Shown: positions 12,367-27,600, counted from the first letter of the stretch. The stretch: DNA of 64,000 bases from Eudromia elegans (GCA_003342815.1 PTEX01000013.1:1790214-1854213); one strand, 5' to 3'. Numbers and translations are program-made. The notes: a model not told the origin generated them from the sequence alone.

Positions 12367-15300
12367 ATATAATAGCACTTTCTGCAACAGGAAAAAATAC
12401 CCAGTTTCTTGTCTATAATTTGAGAGTTGTGTTGAAACAAATGTTTTTCTTCCTGCCGGTATGAAATTTTATCAAATTTGAGAATCCCAGAAAATTACGC
12501 AGAATTGATGTCTAATTTATTGGTGTTGGAGATGCTTATATCTTAATATTCTTAAGTGATTTTTCTTTACTCTGAGAGCTTTCAATCTTCTTGGCTTTGA
12601 GAGTTGAAACGGCATTTAAGGTAGAGTAGCAACAACTCAATTCTTAGCTTATGTAAATTATGAATTGTAAAACCTTAGGGCTATGCACGGTTACTTCTGA
12701 AAATTGCCATTGCTATGATCCATTTGCTCCTGAAAGTAACCTTAATATAATGAAAGTAGCCTCACTGTAATGCTGAAGTTTGTGCATTTCATCGTTACTT
12801 CTTGCCAAAAACATCTCTCTTTCTTTTCTTAATTTAGTAATTCCTCCTTGAATAAGCTACCTAACCTTGATATGCATCAGTTTGTAATTTATTTTGCAGG
12901 CTTGTTGTGGATTAAATATTTATGAAGCATGCTGATCATGAGAAGCCATTCAATACATGCTTTCAGATTGAGTTATAAAATGGCAGTAGCCAGCGCTGTT
13001 GAGAGCTCCTGCTATTTGTGTGAGTGGTTTTTTATTTTACTTTATTTATTTTTACTGTTTTGTCATGTGTTATGAAACTGCACAGCTTGTGTGTAAGGAA
13101 AAACTTTATGATCATAATTTGGATGTTTGAAAGACTTTTCAGAATGGGAAGTCAGTCCCAGAGCAGTATCTATGACCTGTTTGGTGGTGGATGACTTACT
13201 CTTCCAGATGGCTTTCTGGGTCTGTTTTCTAATGGTAGTTATCAGGTGTATAGATAAGAGCTGCAAAGTGTGGAGATGGGTGGCCGTGAGGAAAGCTTTG
13301 TATGTGATTCTGTCCCAAGCGTAGAGATGTGAGGAAACTTACAATGCACCAACCTGGTAGATAGTTTCTGCATTTGGTAGATTGGTATTGGTGAAACACA
13401 TCTATTCCTTTGCAACTGGGGTAAAATATTCTTGATTTCTACACCATGTCAGTGATAAGACTTTGAGTTTCAGGTTGTTGCTAAAGTGGTTCAAAAGAAT
13501 CAGCAGGAGCCCTGATTGTCTCTTTGCAGATGTGAACCTGTGACAAGTGAAAGCCGAACAATTGGCCTGGGAATGGTGCAGCAAGGAAGTGACTCAGTTG
13601 TGTGAAGAAAGCATAAGTAGCTTTAGATTAGGAGAGGTGAAGAAGGGAAGTATGTCAGCATCTGCTGTACTTTAATCAGTAAAATAGATCCTAAAATTCC
13701 TATTATGGCAGTCCCTGGCATGTAACGTTATTGCCAGTGACTGGGTAGTGGGCTGAATTATTTAGCTGAGTGTATGTGTCACTGAAGCTCATCAGTGATT
13801 TTGTTATCTGTCAAAAAGCTGTTACGGTGTCTAATATGGCAGCTTATGCGACAGTGCTAAAATTCTGAAATACACTTGTGTTCTCCTTGACTTTGCTGTC
13901 CTACTGTATCCAACAGTGCATGTTTCTCATCTTAGTGAGTTTTTGCACCATGTGGCTTGACTGGCCTGTAAAAATTTGAAAGAATATGTCTATTCTATAT
14001 AAAATCACTGATAATTGCTAGGTAATGGCTCAAGTGATGTGCATGTTAACTAGGTAGCTGTGGCTGGCTGCCAGAAAAGAAAAAAGAAAACTGCAGGCTA
14101 TGGGGAATCTGATGCGTTAAGTGTGTTTTGACAATTAAAAAGGATATAAAATCTGAGGAAGTTGACACTGGAATTTAGAATGGGGGGAAAAAAAAGATAT
14201 TAATGTATAGAAGTATTTTGCATTTCCCTTTGACTTCTAGGTTTTTTTTTCTTGGGCAATAATTTGTAGGGAAACGGCATCTGTTTTTCTTCTTCCTGTG
14301 AGTAAGAATTGGTAACTGTTCCTGCCGCTTACCTGTTCAGGAAATACTCTTTTTTTTCTCCATCCTCTCTTCAAATAAACAAAACCCTGTGTGTCAGTCA
14401 TTGCCCATGTATCTATCTTTGCTTTGCTCCCTAATTTTAGGGCCTTTCTGGATCTTCATGTGGTCCTTGTATATGCAATCTGGTGCAAATTTCTTTTCTC
14501 TTCCTTTTACTTTTTCCTTTATCACTTGTAAAAGACTGCTGATCAGTCTGTATCTAAACTCTATCCAAATTTATACTCTTAGAGATGCTTTCTTCCTAAC
14601 TTTTTTTCCCTCCTTTTTTCCACATCTGGTAAATCAGTCTTATCCATGGAAATGTGCTTGTGATTCTCTTAGGAATTTGTCTTATACCTGAGCCTTTTTT
14701 CTCCCCCTTCTAAGGCAAAAATCTCTTTTCAGGAAGAGGAAAAAAAAAAATCATGGACTAGATTGAGCTTCATCTGAATGGAGTGTCTCGTTTCAGATAT
14801 ACTTTCTGTTGCTTCTCAGATGACCAAAACATAAGTGACGGCTGAGTAGCCTGTTTGTGTGGTAGGTCAAGGGCAGTTCCAACTCAGCAGTTTCCCTTTC
14901 CTCTTCCCTGAGTTTTGTTTGGAAGCAGTAGTGATTTGCTATTCTATATAGTCAGCCCTTTGACATGAAGGCCAGATGGAAATACGTCAGTTGTTTCATG
15001 TATAAATACTCAGTTCAACAGCTGTGAATCTATCAGGAGTGACTGGGATCACAAGTTGGTGAGCGAATTGTTGCTTTAGGGGGTTGCAAGCATTGCTCTA
15101 ATTTGAAGTAAGTGGAGTCACAGGATGTCTGGGAGAAGTTCTGTACCATCAAACTGCTAGAAAAAGTTTTAGGACTAGCAAGATTCATTGAATGAAGAAG
15201 AAATGAAGCTGAACCACTTAAATGTGAATTCCATTTTCAGGTGAAGTTTTAAGTGTTTTTCTGGGTATTACAGAAGTGCTCTTACAGTAATGATCATAAT

Positions 15301-18300
15301 GTAGCTGCTGATGCTGGTTGCTCTGGTGCCGTTCCAAGAGCATCTAGAAGGATCGTCTCCTTCCTCGTAGTAGCTTTATTAGGTCTGAGCGTTCATCCCG
15401 GCTTTTATCCAGTAGTCTTGTGGCAACCTGATTTCTAGCCAAAAACAGGGATACCTGATGTGATCCCAGCTAACAGCGAGTCAATTGTAATGAGATTCTT
15501 AATAAATCCATGTGACAGTGCTGCTTATTAAAGGGGTTAACTTGACTTTGCAGTTTGCAGAGCTTTTGCTGCTGCCCGTGTGCAAGCCTTGATTTATTCC
15601 GGTAATCTAGGGGGTAGTGGTGGAAGGCTGCCAATGGGCATTGGCTGTGTGGTTGCAAAATGCAATGTGTTGCATGGGCTGCTGAGCATAATGTGAAACA
15701 AAGTGCCATAAAAAACTTAAGTACTAAGTAAATGACTGAAAAAACACTTTAATGGGAGAGTGGGCATGGTCATTAACTTAGAATAGCTTCTTTGCAGAAA
15801 AGCTTTTATAGAGGGAGATGGTAATTTTTGGCCAGTGAAAACTGCAATGTGCAGGACTAAAACTGAATTGGAGATAAAGGAATGAAAACCTGCAAAAACA
15901 ACTTTACTGTTTAGGGACTTATCCTAAAAAGCATGGAAATTAGAAACATCTTAGCTGAGTTATCTGCTTGTGAAACCTTGAGAGGAGCTGTGCAGTGGCT
16001 TTAAGAAGGAAAGAAGTTCAAACAGGGTATTGAAGATATTTTGGACATCTGTGGTTAGATATTTTTTAAAATGAAATAAGCTATAAATGCGACTGATGAC
16101 ACTGTCACCCACTCAGTTCATTGGCAAGCAATAAAAAAAGGAGTGTCTGCTTGGGTCATTTTGTCTGCATAGGGCTCACTTTTGCTAGCATTTACATCCT
16201 GTGCTTCAGAAACAATTTTTTTTTTTTCTGGCTTGTAAAGCTCATTAATGCAGTTGCCAGTACTATAGGAGCCAATGTGAAACGGATGACTTCCAGCTCT
16301 TGAAATTTTGAGAGGAGGGCCTAATGGGAATGAGTGAGGCTAAAGCTGCTCTGGAATCTTCTACTGAACAGAAGGACTTTGTGGTCTTGAAATTGACTGT
16401 GTCCTTCATGAAAGCTTCTGTTACCATTTACATCTGTGTGGTTGGTCCTGATGCTGATGACGGAGAGGATGCCTTCCACTGTCACACTGTCAAAATTGAT
16501 ATATTTAAGATCTGCAAGAAAGTTGCCTCAGAGCCATGATGGGCTTCAGTTCCTGCTTTTCTCTTTTCTGTAAATAGATTAGTTTTCTGGAATAGATCAG
16601 TTTGGGGTAAATGGCAGGAGTTTTACAGTCATGTATTAATTTGTGATAATTTCTTCTCCTGTTAAAACATGAGGAAATCTTTGTGACTGGAACCTCACCT
16701 GAGCATCAGTTTTCTAGTTTATCAGGTTTACAGTTTGAGTATCTTTGAATATTTCCAGTCCATACTCCTGGAAATAGCAAGTGTTGCTGTTAACCTGGCT
16801 GTCTTTGGTGGGTTTTTAACCGTCTGTTAGACATGGTAGGATAATAAAATATCTTGAGTCTTGAATTATGTCTTCTGTGTTACTTGTAGCACAGGAGTCA
16901 AGGGTCATGGCACTACGTATGTCATCACACCTGAGAATAAATTCACCAAAGATAACAAAGGTTGACTGTTTTATTGGGGAAAGAAGACTGAATCACTTTA
17001 TCTTTCTAGCACTTTAGTTTTACTTTCTTTTCTGTGGCTGTTGCATTTGTTTTGTTTTTATTTTCCTTTAGGAGTAAAGAGGCTATTGATATCTAACCAC
17101 ATCCCGCATTACCTTTGAGTATCCGTTGGGGCTGTGCCTGATGACATGACTCAAGTCATGGGCTCCAAGTAGTAGTAGATAATGGTGTTTTGTTGCTGTT
17201 GAAATGCTTGGATTTTTTTCCCGATGTTTCTGCAAGACTTCCCTGTAGTGTCTATATGGAATGAAGTCTGCTCATGTGAGGAGTCTTGGTTTCAGCTATT
17301 TTGTGTGGTACCTTGGTTTCTACTTGGATGTTTGTGATTAGCGCTAATGATACCATATAAGCTAGTGCTAGGGACTGAACTGGACCGTGACAAATACACC
17401 CCTTCCTCTGAAATAAGTGGCTTAGAGGAAGCTAGGACTCAAAAAAAAAAAAAAGGCATAGCAGTAGACTTTTGCAGCACTGCTGATAGTTGCTACTGGT
17501 GTGGACTCATTTTAGGTTATTGTTTCTTGTAGGCTGTGGAGCTGAAAGTGATTTTTGGATTCTGAAGGTCAGGCTGATGTTGTGTATTGTCTAGTTTCCT
17601 ATCTATCTTGCTGATTCCTCTTATCCTCTCCTGAAGAAGTGGACTTGCATTGCCAGTTTATTTGTAGATCTAACTTGTATATTGCAGCTGTGGAGCGTGT
17701 ATAGAAAATACCTTCCCAAGTTATCAGTTATAAACAATTGGACAAAGAACTGAGCTTCATGTGTTCTGTATTGTACTTTTAGAAAACGCAACTTGTTGAG
17801 CAGCAGTAGTTTTCTAATTTTATTCAGATAAATGATCTGCAGTTGAAATAACAGTTCCTGGTTACCCTTTCTGATTAAGTCTTTTAAAGAAATTGGAAGA
17901 GGAACATGCTCTTATGTGCTGAATAAATATAAAAACAAACATCATGGTAGCACTGAGAGGAAGAGGCTGCAAAAGGAGAAAAATACTTTCTAGTATGGGG
18001 ACATGAAGAGACCTCTTATTGTTGCAGCTCTGTGTGGCTGGCAAAAAATGCACCCAAAACAATTTTAACTTTTGGATGCTCTGAGGAAGACTCATAATGA
18101 CAATTCCTTAAATGATGGTCAAAATTATTTGCAAGCTGTATATAGTGTATGCCTGTATGATGTGCAAGTTGATATTCATTCTGCTTCCTGCAAAAGTATG
18201 AAAACCTGTTTAGCAGTCCTTCAGGTCAATGATGAATTCACTTTCTTCAGTACAGTGATGAGGATACAGCTGCGCTGGAAATATACCATGAGACTGTTTG

Positions 18301-20972
18301 ACTTTAACCCAGGCTCTGATGAAATGAAAGCTCTCTGTTGTCAGAGAGCTCAAAACTGAAAATTCAGTTGTATCCTGTTGCAACGTTGCATGTGCTTAAA
18401 CATGAATTAGATCTTTTTTCTGTGGTAGTGTGAGGACCTCTCAGTCACTCTATGTTGGGGAGTAGCTTGCTGAACTCTGTTACTGCTTGATCAACAGGAC
18501 AGCCCAAAAAGTATGGGTTAAGAGAGGTCAGCTTCAACTTTAGAGATAAATGCTTAGCTTACCTGGAGTTTGCATATATAATTGTCTGATTTTGCAAGCT
18601 GGCTATGGAAGAAAGGTGTTGCTAATATTCCAGACTTCTAAAGTAGTGAACTACTGCTAAATTCTTCACTAAGGCACCTAGAATTGCTATGTTATTTAGC
18701 ACTACTTAAATTCAGTTGGGTTTTTCTCATGAGATCCTGCTTTCAGTTGCCTAACCAGCATGCCTTAACCACCTGGGCTGCAAATTTCTATGCCATTTCT
18801 TGGCATGGAAACATGCTTAATTGCTCAGGGAGCTGCAGCCAAGAAGGTGCTGATGCTTCGGAGGGAAGAGCTGAAACATTTGTTCCTTTCCAGAGCTCTT
18901 GTATTTCAGAGTTGTGATGCAGGGGCCTGAAAAGCCGTGTAGAGTCAGGTGGCCTTTACACTGAGGAAGTGTTTGCGTGTAAATATTCCTTAGATAGTAA
19001 AACTCGAAAACAGGAGGTATTTTCCATGTCAGATTTATTTCAAAATACTCTTTTTTAAACTCCAGAGACTTGATCAATGCAAGCGTCTTTGTATTAGTAT
19101 CCACATGATGTCCTTGAAGGTGTTTTTTGTTTACCATTTTAAAACTTAACTAATGATGGATTTTCATGCAGCATATGCCTGTCAAGCCATCAGATTGGGA
19201 AACGCAGGGCGGAAGGCTGTTTGTGTAGTACAGTTCAGTTACCTTCTTTGTGGCAGCAATTTAAATTATGTATGATATCCTCAGAAAAGCCTTCATGAGT
19301 GCATGATCACCTTCTCTGGAGGAGCATGGTCTGAGGATTTCAGGTAGAAAATCTTTTGTAGACTCTTTTGTAGCCCCTACTGTTGTAGAAGCTGGAAAGG
19401 CAGCAACTCCTAACTCAGTCTTCAAATGATGGAGGACTAGCTTTGGTTTCTGTATGTTGCAGGTAATTCTGGTTTATGAAAATTATGGCTCAGTTGCCTT
19501 TACTTCTAGTATATTCAGGTCTTGAAGACCTTAAAAAAACAATCAAACAAAAAGCCTCATGATTTTTGTTTTAAAAGCAGCTACTCCTGTCACTCTATCT
19601 GCTCTCTCACATGTCTGAGGCAAAGAGGTTTTGCATAAAATGGATTTTTTTTTTAATAGATTGGGCAATTGTCTTTAGGAAATCCTTATTCAATCTGATG
19701 TATTTTTAAAATACCAGGGTTTGTGTGTTAAATACCTTTTGGATTTTTTGCATTGTTAGACGATGTGCAGAGTTTAAGTGCAAAAGGACCACCAGCAAAT
19801 GCTGTTGCTATAGAAACTGCAAGATTATGGAAAAAAATGCCTATTTTTTGTATAATAATAGTTGTTAATGATTTTGCAGAGAAAAAAAAAGGTGTAGAGA
19901 AACATACATAAATGAAATAAGTGCAAAAAAATCCAAGCAGTATAAACATAGCTGCAATGACAGGAGTACTTGACTTTTTTTAGCTTCCTTCTAGTGTTTA
20001 GAATCTAACACATGGTTTGAGCTAATTAAAAAGGAATTTGCATGCAGAGCCGGCTCTGTGCTGTGGCTGAGACTTGTCCCTCCCGGGGAGAGTAGACTTG
20101 AAGGTGCTTCAGAAGAAAGAGCCCGTCGGAGCTTATGAGAAACAAAGACACAGTTATCCTGCGCTTGCATTAGTTGGGCATTGATCCTTTCTGATTTTTA
20201 TCTGATTCTGATTTTTATTCCAGGTATTTGTAACCGTAGTATTTTGTACTGTGCTGAGATTTTTGTCATGTTTTTGCAACTGACATTGTCTTGCTCCACC
20301 ATTTAGCTTTGGAAAGAAGATGCGTGTTTAGAAACAGGCTGCGTGCCTCAAAACTGAGCGCTGCTGGCTGATATTTCTGGTAAAGTCCTTGTCTACGTGC
20401 AAGGATTTTGAAGTCGGTTGAGGCAGGAAGAAGTTCACAGTGGGGCAGAAATCTGTTTCTATGTTACAGCATTATATATGTGACTAATATATATATGACT
20501 AATTCTGAAATGCAGTCATTTGCACCATGTCAGCAGTTTAGTAGGCTGAAGGTGTTTAGGTTATCTTGGTTTCACCTACATTGAGCATTATTTTGATCTG
20601 TGGATAAGGGCAAAAACAAATCGTTATATGTACTTTCAGCAGCAGATACTGACGTGCGGACTGGGTCTATCTGAGAAGGGATGTTAGAAATGGCAAGGCC
20701 CCGGAAAGGTTTTGTGAGACTCAGTGTGTGCTCAGAGCGTAGGGGAGATGAAAATATTATCAGAAGAAGAGCACTGAGTGCTTGGGGCAGCAGCAATGAG
20801 CAGTATGGCAGCGTTCGTTTGCAGCACCTCCTCTGGGGTTTAGTGCTCGCAAAGTCAAACCATAACGGGATGGCTGTTTCTGATGGACAGATATATTGCA
20901 ATTAATTTTGAAGAAGCCATCCGATAGTATTTTTCAGCCTGCTAACAGCTTTGCAGGTAGGACTCTGACTTT
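12367..20972 (+). other. WNK1 intron 1, third segment
   Basis: AT-rich intronic DNA. It contains short A and T homopolymers and two neighbouring open frames around 16121-16539 whose translation I do not recognise. No exon with both convincing splice sites and conserved coding sequence was seen. Confidence 0.65.
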
Positions 20973-21042
20973 CACACAGAATGACAGAATGGTTGAGGTT
21001 GGAAGGGACCTCCAGAGATCATCTAGTCCAACCCCCCCTGCT
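20973..21042 (-). mobile_element. CR1 3' terminal remnant, antisense orientation
   Basis: About 70 bases run from two ACAGAAT units through GGTTGAGGTTGGAAGGGACC and TCCAGAGATCATCTAGTCCA. This is the extreme 3' end of a CR1 on the minus strand, and it stops in a C-rich run followed by unrelated sequence. Confidence 0.9.
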
Positions 21043-21622
21043 CAATCTGAGGCTGATTAATCAGTCCTACTTATGTCTTTTGGACAGCCCACTGGTTTTG
21101 TTCTGCCTTCGCAACTGCGCAGTATTGAGAATCGATGGTGATGAAGTTGACCATAAATTTTCAGTTTTAAAACTTACTATTTTGTACTTTACTGCTGGCT
21201 GTTTGGAGCGTATTGCCTTTATTTCTGCAGCATTGCAACAGCAGGTGCTTATTCTTGGCTCCCATTTTCTGGTAAACAAATAAAATAGAAATTGATAGGG
21301 TACTTATTGTTCCCTTTCTGACTTTTTTGGTAAGAATTCAGTTTTGTGGTCCAAACTAGGGGAGTGAATGGAAAAAAAAACCTCAGGCTACCTCTTGCTG
21401 GGATGGAAGAGATGAGAATTTTGGATAGTGGCACTATGTGAGCAGTGCTCCTTTTCCTTGCAACAGCAGAACTTAGAGTTGTCCCTGCTCACCTTCTAAG
21501 CCTTTTTTCATTGGCCAGTCATGATTGCTGCTTTCCTACTTTTCTGCTGTTCTTTCTTCAAAAAGAAGTTTAAAAATGGAGCAGAACCATTAAGAAAACT
21601 TACTTGGGGATTTCCAGGTTCT

Positions 21623-21625
<3 letters not shown>

Positions 21626-21656
<31 letters not shown>

Positions 21657-21657
21657 N
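21626..21657. repeat. Poly(T) tract ending in an undetermined base
   Basis: Thirty-one T residues are followed by a single n at 21657. It is the only ambiguous base I saw. It suggests a homopolymer whose true length was not resolved by the assembly. Confidence 0.95.
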
Positions 21658-24600
21658 TAAGCCAACATAAAGTATTATGTAATGTGTTGTAGCTTACAGC
21701 TCTAGGCACAAATCCCTGTGGTGGTAACATGATGGTTGTCTTGAGAAATTTCTAGTGTTTTGAAGAGATAGAGCTTTCTTACCACACTTGTACTCTTTGG
21801 TGCCCTAGCACAAGAGATCTGAGAATTGGGCACTTGGGAGACTGCTTCACTGAACTCGCCTTTGAAGTATGAAGGTTTCTATTTGGATGAAAGCAATTCT
21901 GTGAAAAAGTTATTTTATACTGTGTTTCAAGGAGAAAAAAAAATCGTAACCTGTTGCTCTTCAGATGGAACTGGTGACATTCAGGCACTGCTGATAACTT
22001 TGATAACAAAGTTCATATCATTCAGGTTATTTCTGAGTTAGTTGAATGCTACAATATGGGCGGTGGCAACAGCAGATGGGCAAAGGAGCTGATTCTGAGA
22101 CAATTTCAGACTAGAAGTTGCTGCCTGCGTGGATCACTTTTTGTTTGATTGCTACCCTATTCTTAATAGATAGACAAAAAAGAATCTCATTTTGAAAACG
22201 AGCATGGTAGCCGTGTCAGGAAGCTGAATCCTGTTTCTTCTGTAACCCGAGTTGTTCTAAGAGCAGGGAGGTATAAATCTTTATTGCCCTTCCTAGTGAG
22301 AGTAAGACTGTGGACTTGCTGAAGTAGTAAATAGTAGATGTGGAGCTTAAACTGCCTTTGATTGAGTGTCTAGTATGTTTATGGTACTGCCTTTTGCTTA
22401 ATTACAATTGTTTTATTGCAATTTTGTTTGGAGTTATACAGTAGGGCAAGAAGAGAAGTATGTATATTTATGTATATATATAATGTAAGAGAAGTACAGT
22501 TATACGAAGTTTTTCTAAATCCACTCGGCCTCTCTTATCTCCATGCAGCTGCAGCACTGAGGCAAGGTGTGTAGCTTTTCTGACAAGCCACTTGACATAG
22601 ACTACCTCTGCTGCCTCTTCCTGTGCTTGCAGACTTGCTGAATGTGCAAGAAGGACTTTTCTTGATGCTAAAAATAAGATTTTCAGATGATTTTTTTGTC
22701 TAGATAAACTAAGCTCTTCAGTTTAGTTTCAAAATGAAGTTCATTTTGAACTACAGGTAGAGTTCTTCAGTATGACAAAGTAGGAGGTAAGTTGAAAAGA
22801 AGGAAGTCTTTTTACAGGGTATGATAACCCATCTCAGGTAGGTCCTTTGGACCATGACATCCTCAGATGTTATGATATGTTTTGAAGTCCTTCAGAGTTC
22901 CTGTTCAAACAACTGAAGTAAACTGGCACCAGACCAAACACAATATGCAAATATAGCACAAAATAATGAAAAACAGGCTTTTTAGATAAACTATAAAAGC
23001 TTGAATAACTGGTTCTTGGGTAGTTTGTCTTGAGTATCTCAGATCTTTTTAGGTCACATTTGGTCTCCTGGCTATGCAGGGTATTCCCAGGAGCTTTCTT
23101 CAGTGAACGACACAAACACAGTAATCCTGATAATGGCAGTGCTACCATACATACTCCCTAATTACAAAGACAAAATTCACAAATATTCATCCTAAACTGT
23201 TAGCTTTTTTTTTCTTTTTTAAATCTGTCTGCCTTGAAGCAACTTAAAAAACGTCACTGATAATTTTTCATCTCATCTCAACTAGAATAATACTCTGTAG
23301 TTTTCAAATCTTTTTCTTGCAGGCCAGTCAAACACTTGAAAGGATATTTTTCCCCTAGTTTTTATAAAGATAACTCTTCTACAACCAAGATGTCAATATT
23401 GTTTACCTTGATTAACCTTCTCCATGTATTGTGTTCTGAACTGCTTTAGGTAAGAGTTAACGGGTTCCTCCAGCTGCAATTTTCATACACTTAAGTTTTA
23501 ACTCATTATACAGTTATTCAGACTTAGACTTAAACTTGAAGGCTAGGCATACTTTTGGATACTATATTATTGATCATGCCAGTATTTTTCAGTTCTTCTC
23601 ACTCCATGCAGTGTCAGTGGTAAGCATAAGTATCTTTATCATTTATGTCATCATGAAAGTCCACTATAAATACGGTTGATAGAAGAACTCAAAAAAATGC
23701 TACTGCCTTCTTTTATGAGAAGCTTGAGATAGAAACTGTGGTAGATCTAAGGTGGAACTGAGAGAAAGCTGGTAATGCTCCTGTGGTGTGCTACAGAGCT
23801 TGCATGTGTGTGAACCACTAGTACTAGTGCTAGTATTTATGCATGATATATCTGAGACTTCATTTAAAAACAAATTTTGATTATCCCAGAAGGCTGCCCA
23901 GTGCTGGAACTCATTAGACTTTCCCTTGAGGAGATCCCTTTTTGGTTTCCTCCATCTTTGAAGAACATACAGAACATCTGGCAGATGCTTGAGGGAGTCA
24001 TGAATGATCCCAAAGTAAAACAAGGAGATTTTCTCAGGGAAGTTTCTGTGATTATGGGAGGATTCTCTCTTGGCTGCTTGTTGTCCTGTCCTTTTTGAAA
24101 ACTAACTGCATTTTTTTTCCAGATGCATTTGCAGGAAAAGAGGCAAAGTTAGGAAAAATAAACTTTTTAATGCAAGAAAGATGCATATGCAGTACATATG
24201 TATGTACTCATACTTACCGCTAACATGTATGTAGACTGATGTAAGTTTGTTGTACAGACTTGTAGGGAATGCTGTAGAATAGCTATTTAAAGTTAGCTAC
24301 CTCTAGTTTTTGTGCTAGGATTTTTAAGGTAACTAATCAGTGGAGCAGGAATGCTCCTAATCCTTGTGCACTTCCAACTTTTGTTGTTCTGCTGTAATTT
24401 GGATCTTTGTTAGTAAATCTTTGCAGTCACCTTGACTCTCTTCCACACTTCCCAGCCAGTGTTTTCATACTCACATTTCTGTATGCATTGTACAGATGGC
24501 TCTCTTGTCTGCCACTAACTTTGTGGAGTATCTAGAATGTATTTTAGTATGTTTTTAATTCTCTAAATTGAATTGCCTTTATAAGGATTTGTTAAGGATG

Positions 24601-27600
24601 GAGGGGTAGGCGTATACCTACTCTAAGGATTCTTGGCACATAAGAAAATGTAAAATGAAAACAGAACTACAGCTGCTCTTTTGGTGCAGCAAGCTAATAG
24701 ATGTGTAGGTAAATGGGCAGGGTTGTGGAGGAGGCTGTTTTCTTGTGTTATTGTTCCCACCTAAATGGAAATTGTGTTTCCACAGTAAAGTTGAAGTGAA
24801 ATGGCTGAATGTACCCTCCCTCATGCTGACAAAACAATCAATTCACCCAAAATGAGAATTGACGCGCGCTCCAGAAAACTTTTAATGAGGCGTCTGAGCC
24901 AAGTGACAAGATGGTCCAGCTGGTTAATAGCTCATCAGGAATTCAATTCAGCTAGCACTTCAACTTGGTAATCATCCATATGTAATAAACATGCCGTATT
25001 GTGAACTTGTGTTAGATAGCAAACTAACCCATTTTTCTTCCATGGATCAAATAGCAATTCTAAGTGAAAATAAATGGGTGATTTCTCTGCTCTGACACTG
25101 AGTATCCTTCTATAGCATGACATTGTGATTACTGTCCCTTATGTTCAGCTTTTTGGGATGAATAAATTGAATGAAATGTTCAGCCATCTCTTGTTCGCAC
25201 TTCTGTGCAAGGAAACACAAACGCTGCTTAGAACAAGCCTGGAATAGAAATGACTGAAGCCCAAACAGTTGCTCGCCATTCTTAGACTGGATTCCTGAGG
25301 AACTAGGAGATTCCAGAGGAGGTCATGCCAAAGCCATGCCCTTCGCTCTGATCTTTCATATTTGTTTCTCTTACTAGTTTTGTAGAAAGCAAAGGAAAAA
25401 TATATAGCTGATTTGATAAAAGTGTGAGTATTCTTTTCCATAGCTTACTCTGAAGCTATGTTATAATTTTCATAGCTCTGTTCTGAGGTATGCAAGTGAA
25501 ATACTTAAGATTTCCCAGTGGAAATTTGAGGATTTTGCATTGTGCTGATTAGTTGTAGTCATTGTTTTCTGCAGAAGTGGAGTTTTGTTCTTATTTGGAT
25601 CAGTTCATGAGCCTGGCTTCCTTACTTTGGCCAATGCTTTTTTTTTTCTGCTGACATGAGAGAATGGGGAGAGGGGTAGGATAGGCTGTATTAGTGTCTG
25701 TCCTCCTGCTGTTCCAGTACAGCTTTGCAACAAGCTAGTACACTGATAAAGCTTCAGAGGTGAAACGGTTTTGGTGATGTTTGACTTGTGTGTGAAAAGC
25801 TAGGTCTGATCTGCTGGGTCTGCGCTTAGCTTTAAGTTGTGACAGAACAATTCAGACAGTGCTGAGTTTTTGGAAGCCTCCCAGCCAGATTGTTTTAGTG
25901 CTTTGTGGATTTTCAGGTTCTTTGCACAGATTTGGAAATGGCTCTGCCTGCATCTTCCTCTGGCAGACGCTAGGCAATGGCCTAGTATGTGTACGTCGTA
26001 TTGTCCATGCACCAGTGTAGCAGGATACATCCTGGGTGCTGCAGAAAGAAGAAATGCCCTTGGTGCTGCTATAATAAAAGATAAACTTTGTTTTGGGGAG
26101 TCATGCTTGATGATTTCTTGTGACCTTGCCCGCATGAAGAGGAAACATTCTGATCAACTGCCGTCCTGCAGAGCCTGACATGTTTTCTGCTGTGGCTTTC
26201 ACAAGGCTTGTTGCATTTACAAGTTCCTTAGGCTTCCGATGCCACTTCTGCCATTAGTTCAGCGTGAGGAATTGCTGCAGAATGGCTTAGTATCTTAGGA
26301 AGCTGATGAGCTTTTCTGTGATGTGGTGGTCACTTCCTTTTTTATGGGAGCATCTTGGGCTTTGCATGTTGTAATTGTTCCTCACTCCCTGCTTCCTGTA
26401 CAGCAAGAACAGTACAAGCAGTTGACTCATTCACATCCGCGTTATGGGACCTTGAAAGTTTGAGAAAGCCAACTTTTCTTTTCTAGCTGAATGTCCATCA
26501 GGACCTTTTAATTGTGACTACTTAAAAGTTGGTTCTGTTTAATGATGCTAGACCTTTTGGTGCAAGCAATGATGGACTTCGAAGCTGATGCCTGATCTGT
26601 CACCAAGGAGTGCCTCAGTGAGGTGACAGGCCTCACAGAGTGAGGCCTCTCTCCTGTAATGGAGGCCAAGCCTATGACATTGCTGCCCCCAGGTGTCTTA
26701 GGTGCTGCAACTACTGCTGCTGGCATAGGTGCCACTGCACACGTGGAAGTGGGAGGAGACGGTGCTGGGGAAGTTGAACTGTTGTTCCTGTGCGGCCTTT
26801 AGAGCTTCATCTAGACTGATGAGCAACTGCAGAAAAAAAATGAAGAGTGGTGCTCATTTCTTTCAGTCAGTTACATAAGTTCCGGTTGCAGATGTTCCCC
26901 TTTTGTGCAAAGGGAAAGTCACTTTTATTTTCTAAGGCTTACACGGGCATTGCCTCTTTCAGGATGTATGTAATTGTGGCCTTGGAGGTAAATCCCTTGA
27001 GCCAGAGCATCTTCCTTTTGTGTGTCTATGTGTGTGCCTAACTTTTCAAGCGTGGCATTTATTTCTATAAATTTTGTTTTCTAGTACAGAGTAAGAAACT
27101 ACGAGTGCTTTCAGCAGATGTTCCTTATGGAGTTGTGATGTGGAGACAGAAAAGAGCATAATTTGCCCCACACCACCATGGCTGTGTCCAGTACCTTGTC
27201 ATCTTCAATGTGTTTGCAGGAAAGTTCAGTTGTGCAAGGATATGAACACCTCCGAGTGACATCTGTCTTTGCTTCTGAGCCATGTGCTCCACCTTTTACC
27301 AGCTTAGATGCGCCTGTGTGTTTTGGGGGTGTTTTTTTTAAAGAATGAACCTGAGGAGCCCTGTGGTGTCGAGCCTTGAATTGGTAATCAGATCTCCTCT
27401 GAAATACAAGTCAACAGCGAAAGCCTAGAACTGTTCTTAATGACCTATTTTTTTCCGTTGAATCACCAGAATATTTGAACTTGCGGAAGAAGAATTTATC
27501 AACATTTTTCCTGATTCAGGTATTCTGTTGCAGATATATCATCTCTCCTCTTTTGATTGTTAAAAGTCAAAGTTGCGTTCGCCTCTTCATTTTCCTGCCA

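Noticed and set aside
16121..16539. Two neighbouring open frames (60 and 71 codons) with fairly protein-like composition, possibly a decayed retrocopy
   Set aside because: I do not recognise the protein, there is no poly(A) tail or target-site duplication, and the frames are separated by a stop. A translated search would decide.
26508..26735. Minus-strand 75-codon frame in a slightly GC-rich patch
   Set aside because: Unrecognised sequence, low length and no splice or promoter context. Not enough to call a pseudogene.
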